From: JAHIGH01 sp964564035
Lineage (GTDB): Bacteria; Patescibacteriota; Microgenomatia; Levybacterales; UBA12049
Direction: 5' to 3'
Length of the DNA stretch: 64,000 nucleotides
Assembly: GCA_964564035.1 (NCBI GenBank)
Contig: CAZLZN010000001.1
Coordinates: 1-64,000, forward strand
The position numbers and the translations under genes are program-made. The notes beneath the pieces were generated by a model. The model was given only the letters and a program-made list of their open reading frames with translations. It searched no databases and was not told where the DNA came from. Below, one piece after another: positions 1-8,785 of this stretch (positions within the stretch are counted from its first letter, which is position 1; each line of letters starts with the position of its first letter).

Positions 1-12
1 TGCTCCTGCATA

Positions 13-42
13 TTGACTCTTGATCGCAAACCATACTATATT
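13..42 (+). promoter_or_regulatory. Predicted promoter of the first surface-protein gene
   Basis: TTGACT (13-18) and TATATT (37-42) are separated by 18 nt. Transcription would start near 49, so the leader is only about 12 nt. An AAGGA ribosome site sits at 49-53, seven nt before the ATG at 61. The reading frame of the gene is open back to the window edge, so an upstream start cannot be excluded. Confidence 0.45.
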
Positions 43-60
43 ATAAGTAAGGACTTATTT

Positions 61-762
61 ATGAAATTACCATCATTCTCCCTGCCCGTCGTTGTCGAGA
101 TTATTTTTTTCATTGGAGTAATTGTCGGTATCCCCCTCGCGATTATCCAGCTCCAGCAGCAGCAAAATATCAGATCCGATGCATGGGCTTTTACCGCAAG
201 CGCAGTCTCCAGCTGTCCAACCGACAAATCTCAGGCAATTATTACGGCTACTTTTAGAAATACCGAACCGGTGCGCACATCTACAGTTATGAATGTAAAA
301 GTCACAGACATTCAAACAGGAAAAATAATATATCTGAACAATATAGCGGGCGGCCAAACAAAATCCGGCCAGATCCTGACCGGCAGATCTTCATTAACAG
401 CAAGCACCGTCTCATTCCGCATGACATGGGCAGACAATCACAACTCGGATGTTCACACATACTCCGCAAACTACAGCGCTGTCAGTAACTGCAGTGCCCC
501 GTCTCCAACTCCTACCAAAACGCCAACCCCCAAGCCGTCTGTTTCGCCTTCTACAAAACCTACCAACACTCCATCGCCCAAACCATCTTCAAGTCCGACT
601 CCTACCAAAACACCAACCCCAACCCTGAGACCATCTTCATCTCCGACACCATCCAAAAGCCCCACCCCGACACCGACAAAAAACCCGAGCGTAACCCCGA
701 CGGCATGTCCGACACTGGGTCCGGTACAGAACGTCCGTATCGAATGCCCGGATTGCCCATAA
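61..762 (+). CDS. Membrane-anchored Pro/Thr-rich surface protein
   Basis: A 233-aa protein of unknown function. It has an N-terminal membrane anchor (about residues 8-28), then a ~110-residue extracellular domain with two cysteines and the motifs DIQTGK and GGQTKSG. A ~90-residue low-complexity tail of Pro, Thr, Ser and Lys follows, ending in a short segment with three cysteines. The ATG at 61 was chosen because AAGGA precedes it and the hydrophobic anchor then starts near residue 8; a TTG at 13 is the alternative. It is a shorter paralogue of the next gene, 7 nt downstream. Such spacer-like tails usually extend proteins through the cell wall; that role is inferred. Confidence 0.7.
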   Translation: MKLPSFSLPVVVEIIFFIGVIVGIPLAIIQLQQQQNIRSDAWAFTASAVSSCPTDKSQAIITATFRNTEPVRTSTVMNVKVTDIQTGKIIYLNNIAGGQTKSGQILTGRSSLTASTVSFRMTWADNHNSDVHTYSANYSAVSNCSAPSPTPTKTPTPKPSVSPSTKPTNTPSPKPSSSPTPTKTPTPTLRPSSSPTPSKSPTPTPTKNPSVTPTACPTLGPVQNVRIECPDCP

Positions 763-769
763 CAAATGC

Positions 770-2182
770 GTGAAGAGTTTAAATTTTCTTAATTCATCTA
801 AAAAAAGAACAATTTTTTACCTGCTTATCATTTTGGCAGTAGGTATACCCCTGCTTTTAATTGAACTCCAAAATAGACAAGTATTCAAACAGTTTGCGTG
901 GAATACTCAGCAATCCGTCACAAGCTCATGCGATCCTGATTCAGGTAATGTAATCCTTAACCTGAGCATGACCAACAATGAAGAGTCCAAAGATATCGAT
1001 GTCACAGCAACAGATATTCAAACCGGAAAGTCTGTTGAATTAGGCACTGTCCCAAACGGCGAGACAAAAACAGGAGTACTTGATACAGAAGAAAAATCAC
1101 TAGCGGATGGTTCTGTTAATTTCTATTACACATGGAGCGACGGCTCCCCCGGACAGGACGCTCTCAAGGCAGATTATAAAGGTGTAGCGGAATGTCCGGA
1201 CACATCTCCCACCCCGCCGCCATATTGCCCGGTCGATCCATCCATAAAAGAAGCAGTCTGCCGATGGGATGCAGACGAAAACGCAACCGGCTATGAAGTA
1301 GAGGTTATCGATACGCAATCAGGTGAAGTCATCAAATCCGAAACAGTACAACACCCGGTTTCACAGCTAAAATTTGAATTCGACTCGTCCAAGACTTACA
1401 AATGCTCAGTTAAAAGCGTTAACCCATGCGGCACAAGCGAACCGGGACAAAGCGCTCCCAAAAATTGCCCGAGAATTACTCCGACACCTACCGGCCCCTG
1501 GTGCCCCGATGAACCCGACACCAAAGCCAGATGCACTTGGGATACTTTGGAAGGCGCCTTGAAATACAATGTCAAAATCAAAGACGCGCAGACAGGTGAA
1601 ACTATATATTCGGAAACCGTAGAACATCCCGCAAACACCGTGGAATTTGAACGCGAAGGAACCGGCACATATATCTGCACCGTTGAACCTGAAAATGCAT
1701 GCGGCACCGGAGACGGCTCAGACAGCCCGCCTGTATCGTGCGACACTCCCACGCCTTCAATTACGGTCCCTCCGACAGTAACTATTCCTCCGTCAATTAC
1801 GCCAACAGTATCCCCGTCTTGGATACCGATACCAACAGTAAGCGTCACGCCGTCAAGCACTCCGACGCCGACAACTCCGCCATCTCCTACGCCCACGAGA
1901 ACGCCGACGCCGACCAAAGCGCCTACACCTACATTTACGCCGTCTCCTACGCCGACTATTACACCGACACCGACAAATACGCCGACTCCAACTATTACAC
2001 CAACTCCGACAAATACGCCGACGCTTACACCGACAAATACGCCGACTCCGACCCGCGTTCCGCCTGGAGTACATACACCTACCCCAACTATGGAGCCGAC
2101 AGGCGTATTTGAGACAACAGTATTCGCGCTAGGCATCGCGGTGATAATTACAATCGCCGGCGCCCTCATGTTCCTGCTCTAA
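770..2182 (+). CDS. Two-TM surface protein with two Cys-rich repeats and Pro/Thr stalk
   Basis: A 470-aa protein with an N-terminal TM helix (about 15-32), the same ~110-residue domain as its upstream paralogue (DIQTGK, NGETKTG, YTWSDG), and two tandem ~90-residue modules. Each module has a CRW/CTW start, a TGYEVEV- or KYNVKIK-type strand and a C-terminal NPCGT/NACGT motif, resembling fibronectin-III-like repeats with paired cysteines. A ~110-residue Pro/Thr stalk and a C-terminal TM helix (about 447-470) follow. The start is GTG, 7 nt after the previous stop and without a clear ribosome site, so translational coupling is likely. Function unknown; a cell-surface adhesion or structural role is inferred. 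Confidence 0.7.
   Translation: MKSLNFLNSSKKRTIFYLLIILAVGIPLLLIELQNRQVFKQFAWNTQQSVTSSCDPDSGNVILNLSMTNNEESKDIDVTATDIQTGKSVELGTVPNGETKTGVLDTEEKSLADGSVNFYYTWSDGSPGQDALKADYKGVAECPDTSPTPPPYCPVDPSIKEAVCRWDADENATGYEVEVIDTQSGEVIKSETVQHPVSQLKFEFDSSKTYKCSVKSVNPCGTSEPGQSAPKNCPRITPTPTGPWCPDEPDTKARCTWDTLEGALKYNVKIKDAQTGETIYSETVEHPANTVEFEREGTGTYICTVEPENACGTGDGSDSPPVSCDTPTPSITVPPTVTIPPSITPTVSPSWIPIPTVSVTPSSTPTPTTPPSPTPTRTPTPTKAPTPTFTPSPTPTITPTPTNTPTPTITPTPTNTPTLTPTNTPTPTRVPPGVHTPTPTMEPTGVFETTVFALGIAVIITIAGALMFLL
1735..2095 (+). repeat. Low-complexity Pro/Thr-coding repeat
   Basis: Degenerate short repeats rich in CCGAC and ACNCC triplets encode the Pro/Thr stalk. The repetition keeps several other frames open on both strands; those frames are shadows. 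The tract is likely prone to replication slippage and length variation. Confidence 0.7.
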
Positions 2183-2244
2183 TATTTATCACTTAAACAA
2201 TCAAACGCTGGATATATTATCAAGCAAGGGGATGTTTCCCATCA

Positions 2245-2273
2245 TTGCGATCCCGCTCAGCGGGAAAAGCAAT
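2245..2273. terminator. Bidirectional hairpin terminator
   Basis: An inner 6-bp stem TCCCGC/GCGGGA with loop TCA (2251-2265) is nested in an outer ATTGC/GCAAT stem (2245-2249 with 2269-2273), separated by small internal loops. It lies between the convergent surface-protein gene and lysA and is followed by a CTTTATAT tract on the plus strand. Confidence 0.6.
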
Positions 2274-2304
2274 CTTTATATAAATCAAGTTTGTATAAGC
2301 TGTT

Positions 2305-3546
2305 TTAAAACTTCAGCGTGGAAAAATAATCATCAATTGTCTCGGCTCTTCTAATAAGTTTCGTAGTTCCGTCAGCCTTCAATAACACTTCGGCTGACCT
2401 AAGCTTACCATTATAATTAAATCCCATAGCAAAGCCGTGAGCTCCTGTATCATGAATGACTAAAATATCCCCGATTTCAACTTTAGGAAGCTTTCTGTCT
2501 ATCGCAAATTTATCATTATTCTCGCAAAGCGAACCCGTCACATCATACACCTTTTGACTTTTAACTCCTTCTTTCCCCAAAACGGAAATATGGTGATAAG
2601 CTCCGTAAATTGCCGGCCTCATCAGATTTGCCATACACGCATCTACTCCAATATAATTTTTATATATTTCTTTCTTATGAATCACTTTGGTCACCAGATA
2701 GCCATATGGACCCGTGATCACCCTCCCGTTTTCCATATATATTTTTAAAGGATGCAGGTTATTACCGATTATTAAATCTTGATATAACTCTTTTATGCCT
2801 TTAACGATTTTTTTCAAATCAACTGGTCTGTCCCCCGGCTTATATGGTATTCCAATCCCGCCCCCCAAATTTACAAATTCCATCCTAATTTTTAGTTTCT
2901 TTTCGATCTCGACGACAAGTTCAAATAACATTTTTGCCGTCTCTATAAAATAATCCGGATTCAACTCGTTAGAGGCAACCATTGTATGAAGCCCGAAGCG
3001 CTTTACTCCTTTTTCTTTAATAATTTTGTAGCCCTTGAATAATTGATCCCTCGTAAAGCCGTACTTTGCCTCAGCCGGATTTCCAATAATACTATTTCCG
3101 ACCCTTGCCGGCCCGGGATTGAACCTAAAAGACAATAACTCGGGAAGCCCTGCATGTCTCTCCAAAAAACCAATGTGACTGAAATCATCAAGATTTATGA
3201 TAGCACCGAGTTTTTTTGCCTTCACAAATTCTTCCGCCGGCGTATTATTGGACGTAAACATTATATTTTCACCGGTTATTCCGACTTTTTCACTCATCAA
3301 AAGCTCAGGCAAAGAACTGCAGTCCGTACCAAATCCTTCTTCTTTCAAAATTTTCAGTAAATGCGGATTGGGACACGCTTTAACTGCATAAAACTCTTTA
3401 AAACCATTAAGCTCGGAAAAAATTTTATTAAAATTCCTCGCGTTTTCCCTGATCGCCTTTTCGTCATAAATATGAAATGGGGTTGGATATTTTTCAATTA
3501 TCTTCTCAATTTGTGATTTTGTAAACGGCAATGTTTTATTATTCAT
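2305..3546 (-). CDS. lysA: Diaminopimelate decarboxylase
   Basis: A 413-aa fold-type III PLP decarboxylase, predicted to convert meso-diaminopimelate to L-lysine in the cytoplasm. The PLP lysine is in FYAVKA (K56). The phosphate-binding glycine run is NLGGGIG, the substrate-site cysteine is in GSLCENND, and the C-terminal DTGAHG motif is present. The usual E-P-G-R motif reads ENGR, a variant that also places it near other decarboxylases of the family. It lies downstream of dapL on the same strand (71-bp gap containing a heptamer repeat), consistent with a lysine operon. Confidence 0.85.
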   Translation of the reverse strand: MNNKTLPFTKSQIEKIIEKYPTPFHIYDEKAIRENARNFNKIFSELNGFKEFYAVKACPNPHLLKILKEEGFGTDCSSLPELLMSEKVGITGENIMFTSNNTPAEEFVKAKKLGAIINLDDFSHIGFLERHAGLPELLSFRFNPGPARVGNSIIGNPAEAKYGFTRDQLFKGYKIIKEKGVKRFGLHTMVASNELNPDYFIETAKMLFELVVEIEKKLKIRMEFVNLGGGIGIPYKPGDRPVDLKKIVKGIKELYQDLIIGNNLHPLKIYMENGRVITGPYGYLVTKVIHKKEIYKNYIGVDACMANLMRPAIYGAYHHISVLGKEGVKSQKVYDVTGSLCENNDKFAIDRKLPKVEIGDILVIHDTGAHGFAMGFNYNGKLRSAEVLLKADGTTKLIRRAETIDDYFSTLKF

Positions 3547-3585
3547 ACTTCTTGCAAACTGAAAATTATATCATTGGAATTTCAC

Positions 3586-3613
3586 TGAAAATTGTAAATT
3601 GTAAATTGAAAAT
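3586..3613. repeat. Heptamer tandem repeat (TGAAAAT/TGTAAAT) x4
   Basis: Four consecutive 7-nt units, TGAAAAT, TGTAAAT, TGTAAAT and TGAAAAT, fill the short gap between dapL and lysA. The same unit type recurs near 17.8, 27.3 and 56.0 kb. Confidence 0.8.
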
Positions 3614-3617
3614 CAGT

Positions 3618-4841
3618 CTAAATCTTCAAATTATCTTTTATGCTTTTCACTGCCTTCAAAATATTCTCCCTGTGACCAAACGCGCTGATCCTGAGAAACC
3701 CTTCACCGTGAGGTCCGAAACCAACACCCGGCGTCCCGACCACATGAGCCTCACTGAGTAACTTATCAAAAAACTCCCACGAGCTCATTTTACCCGGCGT
3801 CTTGAGCCAAATATATGGCGCGTTATCTCCGCCATATGCCGTAAGCCCAAGATGTGATACTCCGCTCTTTATAATTCCCGCGTTTTCCATATAATAATCA
3901 ACTATTTTCTGACACTCTTTTTTCCCCTCAGGCGTTAGGACAGCGAGCCCGCCTTCTTGCGCGATATTTGAAGCTCCGTTAAATATTGTAGTCTGCCGTC
4001 TGTTCCACATGGTATTAAGCTGTCCCTCAATACTATCCTCAACGCTTAGCTCAAGCGGCACGATCGACCACCCTAGACGCACGCCTGTAAACCCGGCCCA
4101 TTTTGAAAAACTGCTGATCTCGATCGCGCATTTTTTCGCGCCTTTTATCTCATAAATTGACCTCGGTAATTTCGGGTCTTTTATAAATGTCGAATAAGCG
4201 CTGTCAAAAATGATCACCGATTTGTTCGCCAGAGCATAATCGACGAAATACTTTAATTGTTTTTTGGTAAGCACTGTTCCTGTCGGGTTATTCGGACTGC
4301 ACAAATATATAAGATCAATTTTCCCATCAGGTAACACCGGACAAAAATCATTTTCAGGCGTACAAGGCATATAAACAAGCCCCTTATATCGTCCGTTAAT
4401 AAAATTACCGGTCCTGCCCGCGAGTACATTGCTGTCAACATAAACCGGATAAACAGGGTCCTGAACTGCGACTATATTTTTTGAATCAAATATAGACTGT
4501 ATATTTCCCGTATCCGGTTTTGCACCGTCACTGATAAATACTTCTTGCGGCAAAAGCTCGACGCCACGCTTGGCATACCATCCCGCGAGAGCTGTTCTAA
4601 GCCTGGCATCGCCCTGTTCATCGCCATAACCCGTATAGGTCTTCAGATCAGCAAGTTTATCGACGCCGTTTTTTAAGCCTTTAATTATTGCGGGTGGCAA
4701 TGCCTCAGTAGTATTGCCAATGCCAAGCCGGTATAGCTCTGTACCCGGATTTTTCTCCTGAAATGCTTTTGCTTTTTTGATAATTTCAATAAAAAAATAT
4801 GACGGGGAAATTTTTTGATAATTTTTATTTATTTTAGCCAT
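3618..4841 (-). CDS. dapL: LL-diaminopimelate aminotransferase
   Basis: A 407-aa class I/II PLP aminotransferase. DapL converts tetrahydrodipicolinate directly to LL-diaminopimelate with glutamate, bypassing the succinylase and dehydrogenase branches. Visible motifs are YRLGIGN near residue 40, the SPNNPTG motif and SSFSKWAGFTGVRLGW, containing the Schiff-base lysine. Length matches the family (about 410). It is divergent from dapB and followed by lysA, supporting the DapL assignment over a generic aspartate aminotransferase. Confidence 0.88.
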   Translation of the reverse strand: MAKINKNYQKISPSYFFIEIIKKAKAFQEKNPGTELYRLGIGNTTEALPPAIIKGLKNGVDKLADLKTYTGYGDEQGDARLRTALAGWYAKRGVELLPQEVFISDGAKPDTGNIQSIFDSKNIVAVQDPVYPVYVDSNVLAGRTGNFINGRYKGLVYMPCTPENDFCPVLPDGKIDLIYLCSPNNPTGTVLTKKQLKYFVDYALANKSVIIFDSAYSTFIKDPKLPRSIYEIKGAKKCAIEISSFSKWAGFTGVRLGWSIVPLELSVEDSIEGQLNTMWNRRQTTIFNGASNIAQEGGLAVLTPEGKKECQKIVDYYMENAGIIKSGVSHLGLTAYGGDNAPYIWLKTPGKMSSWEFFDKLLSEAHVVGTPGVGFGPHGEGFLRISAFGHRENILKAVKSIKDNLKI

Positions 4842-4896
4842 AATTATGCTGAGTTTAGGTTATTTGATTATATCAATAAAAATTCATTATTCAATA

Positions 4897-4924
4897 TTGC
4901 CAAATTCCGCAAAACTAATATAAT
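4897..4924 (+). promoter_or_regulatory. Predicted dapB-dapA promoter
   Basis: TTGCCA (4897-4902), 16-nt spacer, TATAAT (4919-4924), 11 nt before the dapB ATG, giving a leader of only about 4-5 nt. No Shine-Dalgarno sequence is visible. Confidence 0.55.
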
Positions 4925-4935
4925 AAACACATCAA

Positions 4936-5661
4936 ATGAAAATTGCACTTATCGGTTACGGCAAAATGGGACAGGAGGTTGAAAAAGCCGCTCTCGCGTC
5001 AGGCAAACATACCATAATATCAATCAGCCTGAGAACACCGCAAGACAAACTGGACATAGAAGGCATCAAATCATCCGAAGTAGTCATAGATTTTACGGCA
5101 CCGGTCATAGTGATCGACACGCTGAAACAGATCGCTCCGCTTAAAAAAAATATCGTTATGGGCACTACCGGCTGGTATGAAGACTTAGACAAGGTCAAAA
5201 AAATTGTAGAAGAAAACGGAATCGGCTTTATTTACGGCCAAAATTTCTCGATCGGCGCGAATCTTTTCTTCAAAATAGTCGAGTACGCATCCAAGCTCGC
5301 CGGCAAATTTGAAGATTATGATATTTATGGCTCCGAAGTTCATCATAGCGCCAAAATCGACAGCCCGAGCGGAACAGCAAAAAAATTGTCCGAAATAATT
5401 ATCAAAAATTTCCCTTCAAAAAAAATACTCCTGACTCAATCAATAAATAGAAAAATAGAAAAACATGAACTTCATTTCGCGTCACTAAGAGCAGGCAGCA
5501 ATCCCGGATTCCATGAAGTCGTATTTGACAGCCCGGCTGACGAAATCAAATTAAGCCACTCGGCCCGCGGAAGAATGGGCTTTGCAAACGGAGCAGTGAA
5601 AGCCGCGGAATTTATCTACAACAAAAAAGGCTTCTATCATTTCGACGAGTTATTCAAATAA
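4936..5661 (+). CDS. dapB: 4-hydroxy-tetrahydrodipicolinate reductase
   Basis: A 241-aa NAD(P)H-dependent reductase, the step after DapA in diaminopimelate synthesis. The Rossmann motif GYGKMG is at residues 7-12, GTTGW in the middle, and the substrate site is EVHHSAKIDSPSGTA, with the catalytic histidines and lysine. Length is typical (about 240-270). It is divergent from dapL and followed by dapA after a repeat-rich 72-nt gap. Confidence 0.92.
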   Translation: MKIALIGYGKMGQEVEKAALASGKHTIISISLRTPQDKLDIEGIKSSEVVIDFTAPVIVIDTLKQIAPLKKNIVMGTTGWYEDLDKVKKIVEENGIGFIYGQNFSIGANLFFKIVEYASKLAGKFEDYDIYGSEVHHSAKIDSPSGTAKKLSEIIIKNFPSKKILLTQSINRKIEKHELHFASLRAGSNPGFHEVVFDSPADEIKLSHSARGRMGFANGAVKAAEFIYNKKGFYHFDELFK

Positions 5662-5713
5662 AGTATAAATAAATGTTAAAATGAAAAATGAGCAAATGAA
5701 CACAAATTAAATG

Positions 5714-5737
5714 ACAAATGAACTAATGAACAAATGA
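5714..5737 (+). repeat. Octamer tandem repeat spanning the dapA start codon
   Basis: Three 8-nt units, ACAAATGA, ACTAATGA and ACAAATGA. The dapA ATG (5734) is inside the last unit, and each unit carries an ATG in a different frame. The wider stretch from 5679 is a degenerate AAATGA-rich tract with no Shine-Dalgarno motif. Confidence 0.65.
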
Positions 5738-6621
5738 AAAATATATTTAGAGGTACATTCACCGCCCTGGTTACTCCGTTCAGCGATGACGGCTCAGTTG
5801 ACTTACCTTCATTAAAAAAACTTATAAAATTCCAGCTCCAAAACGGAATCGATGGCCTCGTCCCTTGCGGCTCGACAGGAGAAGCCGCAACGATGACCCC
5901 CGACGAATTATCACTGGTTATAAAAACCGTAGTATCTGAAACAAATAAGCGCGTACCGGTTATAGCAGGCACGGGAAGTAACGATACCCGCAAAGCTGTA
6001 GCCAATTCATTAAGCGCCCAAAAAGCCGGTGCGGACGCCCTCCTTCACGTCACACCTTTTTATAATAAGCCCGCCATTAACGGCCTGATCGCCCATTTCA
6101 AAGCAATTGCAAGCGAAGTAGATCTCCCGATAATTCTATATAATGTCCCCGGCAGAACCGGATCCAATATCACGCCTGACATGGTCCTAAAAATAATAAC
6201 AAAAGTTCCAAGCGTAATCGGAATCAAAGAAGCATCAGGCAATATTACTCAAATAATGGATCTGATCAAGAAAGCACCAAGCGGATTTATAGTCCTATCG
6301 GGCGATGACGCCCTGACATATCCGCTCATGACACTCGGCGGTCATGGAGTTATTTCTGTAGTATCAAACGAAATCCCCTCTCAAATGACAGAGCTTACAT
6401 CCGCAGCGCTCAGCGGCAACTGGGAAACAGCAAAAAAAATCCACTACGAATGGCTTGACCTTATGAACGTCAATTTTATTGAAACCAATCCCCAACCTGT
6501 CAAAACTGCGCTCCACATGATGGGGATGATCAAAGAAAACTTCAGGCTTCCCCTGACCGGCATGGAAAATAAAAACAAAGCGGCGCTGAAAACAGTTTTG
6601 CAACAACACAAACTCATATAA
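5734..6621 (+). CDS. dapA: 4-hydroxy-tetrahydrodipicolinate synthase
   Basis: A 295-aa TIM-barrel aldolase condensing pyruvate with aspartate semialdehyde, the entry step to diaminopimelate and lysine. Visible signatures are PCGSTGE near residue 45, the tyrosine in LYNVPGRTGSN and the Schiff-base lysine in GIKEASGN. Length is typical. It is downstream of dapB in the same direction. Start chosen at the ATG aligning with the usual short N-terminus (MKNIFRGTFTALVTPF). Confidence 0.95.
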   Translation: MKNIFRGTFTALVTPFSDDGSVDLPSLKKLIKFQLQNGIDGLVPCGSTGEAATMTPDELSLVIKTVVSETNKRVPVIAGTGSNDTRKAVANSLSAQKAGADALLHVTPFYNKPAINGLIAHFKAIASEVDLPIILYNVPGRTGSNITPDMVLKIITKVPSVIGIKEASGNITQIMDLIKKAPSGFIVLSGDDALTYPLMTLGGHGVISVVSNEIPSQMTELTSAALSGNWETAKKIHYEWLDLMNVNFIETNPQPVKTALHMMGMIKENFRLPLTGMENKNKAALKTVLQQHKLI

Positions 6622-6707
6622 ATTTACAAAAATCTCCCCAATCTATCATTGCTCTTACACAACCTTAATATTCACCACAACAAAATCGCTTATTATTCTA
6701 TAAATAT

Positions 6708-6947
6708 ATGCCGGTTCAGGATATCTTTTATTTAGTAGGAATTATTTTTTTTACAATCTACACAATTCTAATGGTCGGAGTTCTAGTCTCTATAATTATC
6801 GCGATAAAAAAAGTTCACGAAATTCTCAATTCCTTAAAAAACAAAGTGAACGAAACCACGAAAGCTGTAACCGGACCCGAAAACATTGCGCGCCTTCTGG
6901 GCAAAACAGCCGCGAATCTGATGATTTTCAAATTATTCAGACGCTAA
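6708..6947 (+). CDS. Small single-TM protein
   Basis: A 79-aa protein of unknown function. Residues about 8-32 form one TM helix, followed by an amphipathic basic region (KKVHEILNSLKNKVNETTKAV). It resembles the short DUF948-like membrane proteins in shape only. It lies 21 nt before the YihY-like gene and is probably co-transcribed with it. A TATTCT box (6694-6699) 8 nt upstream of the ATG may give a leaderless transcript. Confidence 0.6.
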   Translation: MPVQDIFYLVGIIFFTIYTILMVGVLVSIIIAIKKVHEILNSLKNKVNETTKAVTGPENIARLLGKTAANLMIFKLFRR

Positions 6948-6968
6948 ATTATTCCGTTATGAATTTTT

Positions 6969-7976
6969 ATGAACCTGAAATTATTCTTCTCGCTTTTAAA
7001 AGAAGCATTTAAAGAATGGAACAAAGACAAAGCATCAGTCTGGAGTGCTTCTCTTGCTTATTACACAATTTTTTCAATAGGGCCCTTACTGCTTGTTATC
7101 ATAAGCATATTGAGTATTTTGATCAGCAGAACAGACGTCGAACAAACAATTACAGGGCAATTAAGCGATCTGGTTGGAGCACGAGGCGCAAACTTCTTCG
7201 AGTCAGTCGCCAGGCAGTCTCAAAGCACTCAATCCGGCATCATCGGCACAGTAATAGGATTTATAACCCTGATTCTCGGAGCGACCGGCGTGTTCGGCCA
7301 AATGAAACAAATGCTCAATTATATCTGGGGCATCAAAACCAAACCCAGAGCCGGAGTTTGGGGGCTGATCCGAGACAGACTTCTCAATTTTGCCATGCTC
7401 GGCGCCATACTTTTCATTATCTTAGTTTCACTTCTTGCCAGCACGGTAATTACTTCACTGGGGACATATGTCTCTGACCTTCTGCCTTTTGCTCCGTGGA
7501 TACTGGAAACCCTAAACTTCCTGCTCTCACTTGCGATATTAACACTTTTATTCCAATTTATTTTTAAAATTTTACCCGATGCACAGATAAAATGGGATCA
7601 TGTTCTGCCCGGAGCCCTGCTCACTTCAATACTTTTTACAATCGGCAAAACAATTCTCGGTTTTTATATTGGCACAAGCGGCGCGGTTTCTGCATATGGA
7701 GCCGCCGGTTCCCTAATAGTTCTATTATTATGGGTATATTATGCCGGACAAATTCTTTTCTTCGGTGCCGAATTTTCAAAAGCTTATACCCTGCGCAAAA
7801 TCGGCAAAATTATACCCGGTAAATACGGCGCGTTGGATGAAAACCAGGCCGTCAAGATTAACGGTTCAGATGAAGAAGAAAAACCCTCCGCTAATAAATT
7901 CATTAATAATTTTATGTCAGGCTTTATAAATGAGGCTTCACAAAAAATATCCCTCAAAAACTCAAGAAAAACTTAA
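6969..7976 (+). CDS. YihY/BrkB-family inner-membrane protein
   Basis: A 335-aa polytopic protein with about six hydrophobic segments between residues 30 and 270 and a charged C-terminal tail. Conserved family features include WSASLAYYTIFSIGPLLL near the N-terminus, GVFGQMKQMLNYIWGIK, and AYGAAGSLIVLLLWVYYAGQILFFGAEF near the end. The family was once called ribonuclease BN; its true role, possibly transport or envelope-related, is unsettled. Confidence 0.85.
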   Translation: MNLKLFFSLLKEAFKEWNKDKASVWSASLAYYTIFSIGPLLLVIISILSILISRTDVEQTITGQLSDLVGARGANFFESVARQSQSTQSGIIGTVIGFITLILGATGVFGQMKQMLNYIWGIKTKPRAGVWGLIRDRLLNFAMLGAILFIILVSLLASTVITSLGTYVSDLLPFAPWILETLNFLLSLAILTLLFQFIFKILPDAQIKWDHVLPGALLTSILFTIGKTILGFYIGTSGAVSAYGAAGSLIVLLLWVYYAGQILFFGAEFSKAYTLRKIGKIIPGKYGALDENQAVKINGSDEEEKPSANKFINNFMSGFINEASQKISLKNSRKT

Positions 7977-8030
7977 AAACAACAATTTTACAGTTCTTTA
8001 TTAGGTCCTGAATAGATAACGAAGCTTGCA

Positions 8031-8450
8031 TCAATAATCCTTTAAGGCAATCACCTTAACATCTTTTGCTTTCCCTTGATGTTTTATATTCTCTGTTATA
8101 AGCGCAGCGCCGTACTGCTTAGCAAGTGATATAAACGCCGCGTCATAATACGTAATACCATGATCAAAAGCTATAGAATAAGTATGTCCGGCTAAATCTT
8201 CAGTTTCTGCAATAAAAGTAATCGGTAATGAAAATAATGTTTCTATTAACAAATTGGCCTCTTTCGAACTAAGCAACTTACCCTTTAAAAGAACATTGCA
8301 TACTTCATATTTTGCAAGCTCAGGAGCAATAAGCTCTACATCGCCTTTTCTGGTATCATCTAAAATCTTATCCGCTTTATCAATATCGTCTTCATTCTTT
8401 TGATTTAACCATTTAACCATGATTGAAGAATCAATAACTATAGTATCCAT
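8031..8450 (-). CDS. PIN-domain ribonuclease toxin (VapC-like)
   Basis: A 139-aa PIN-domain protein. The first acidic residue is in VIDSSIMVKW (D7), with E in the middle (KYEVCNVLL) and the late acidic pair in YYDAAFISLAKQ, followed by the typical LITEN. PIN toxins cleave RNA with Mg2+. It lies 1 nt after the AbrB-like gene, the standard order of a VapBC module. Confidence 0.82.
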   Translation of the reverse strand: MDTIVIDSSIMVKWLNQKNEDDIDKADKILDDTRKGDVELIAPELAKYEVCNVLLKGKLLSSKEANLLIETLFSLPITFIAETEDLAGHTYSIAFDHGITYYDAAFISLAKQYGAALITENIKHQGKAKDVKVIALKDY

Positions 8451-8451
8451 T

Positions 8452-8709
8452 TTAGTGAGTATTACGATCGGATTCTAAAAATTCAACAGAGCTTTTTTTA
8501 CCCTTACCGGAGATTGCCCTAGAGGCCTTGATATTACTCCATATCTTGTCCCAATCTATATATTTCTGATGAGGCTTAATTACGATCTCATCAGGCTTTA
8601 CAACAGAAATTGAAACAGCAGACATGGGATTTATCCAGCTCACAACTTTCCTAATATTGTCAGGTATGGTCAATTGACCTCTATCCCTTACTATAACCAA
8701 ATTTTTCAT
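8452..8709 (-). CDS. AbrB/MazE-type antitoxin (VapB-like)
   Basis: An 85-aa protein with an N-terminal swapped-hairpin DNA-binding domain, recognisable by VIVRDRGQLTIPDNIRK (residues 5-21) and VVKPDEIVIKP. The C-terminal half would bind and neutralise the PIN toxin encoded immediately downstream. Such antitoxins usually repress their own promoter; the octamer repeat just upstream (8710-8733) is a possible operator, which is inference. Confidence 0.8.
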   Translation of the reverse strand: MKNLVIVRDRGQLTIPDNIRKVVSWINPMSAVSISVVKPDEIVIKPHQKYIDWDKIWSNIKASRAISGKGKKSSVEFLESDRNTH

Positions 8710-8733
8710 AAAATCAGAATATCAGAAAATCAG
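8710..8733. repeat. Octamer repeat AAAATCAG/AATATCAG x3 upstream of antitoxin
   Basis: Three consecutive 8-nt units directly abut the start codon of the minus-strand antitoxin gene. They could be operator half-sites or simply one of the many short tandem repeats in this genome. Confidence 0.6.
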
Positions 8734-8773
8734 AAATAAGTCAATTATGCTTTTCTAATTCATTTAAAACCTC

Positions 8774-8779
8774 TATAAT
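8774..8779 (+). promoter_or_regulatory. -10 box of lysS, leaderless arrangement
   Basis: A perfect TATAAT ends 6 nt before the lysS ATG at 8786, placing the expected transcription start on or next to the start codon. The -35 region is weak. Confidence 0.55.
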
Positions 8780-8785
8780 ACATCC

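Noticed and set aside
1396..2169. Long open frames on both strands opposite and beside the Pro/Thr-coding region
   Set aside because: They are by-products of the repeated CCGAC/ACNCC codons, give low-complexity Gly/Val or Arg strings, have no ribosome site and overlap a clearly better gene.
4842..4935. Lysine riboswitch between dapL and dapB
   Set aside because: The divergent gap is only 94 nt and mostly A/T with a promoter; there is no room for the ~170-nt aptamer.
8031..8733. The VapBC-like pair as a novel defence system
   Set aside because: Gene order, sizes and motifs fit an ordinary AbrB-PIN toxin-antitoxin module; nothing unusual besides the octamer repeat upstream.
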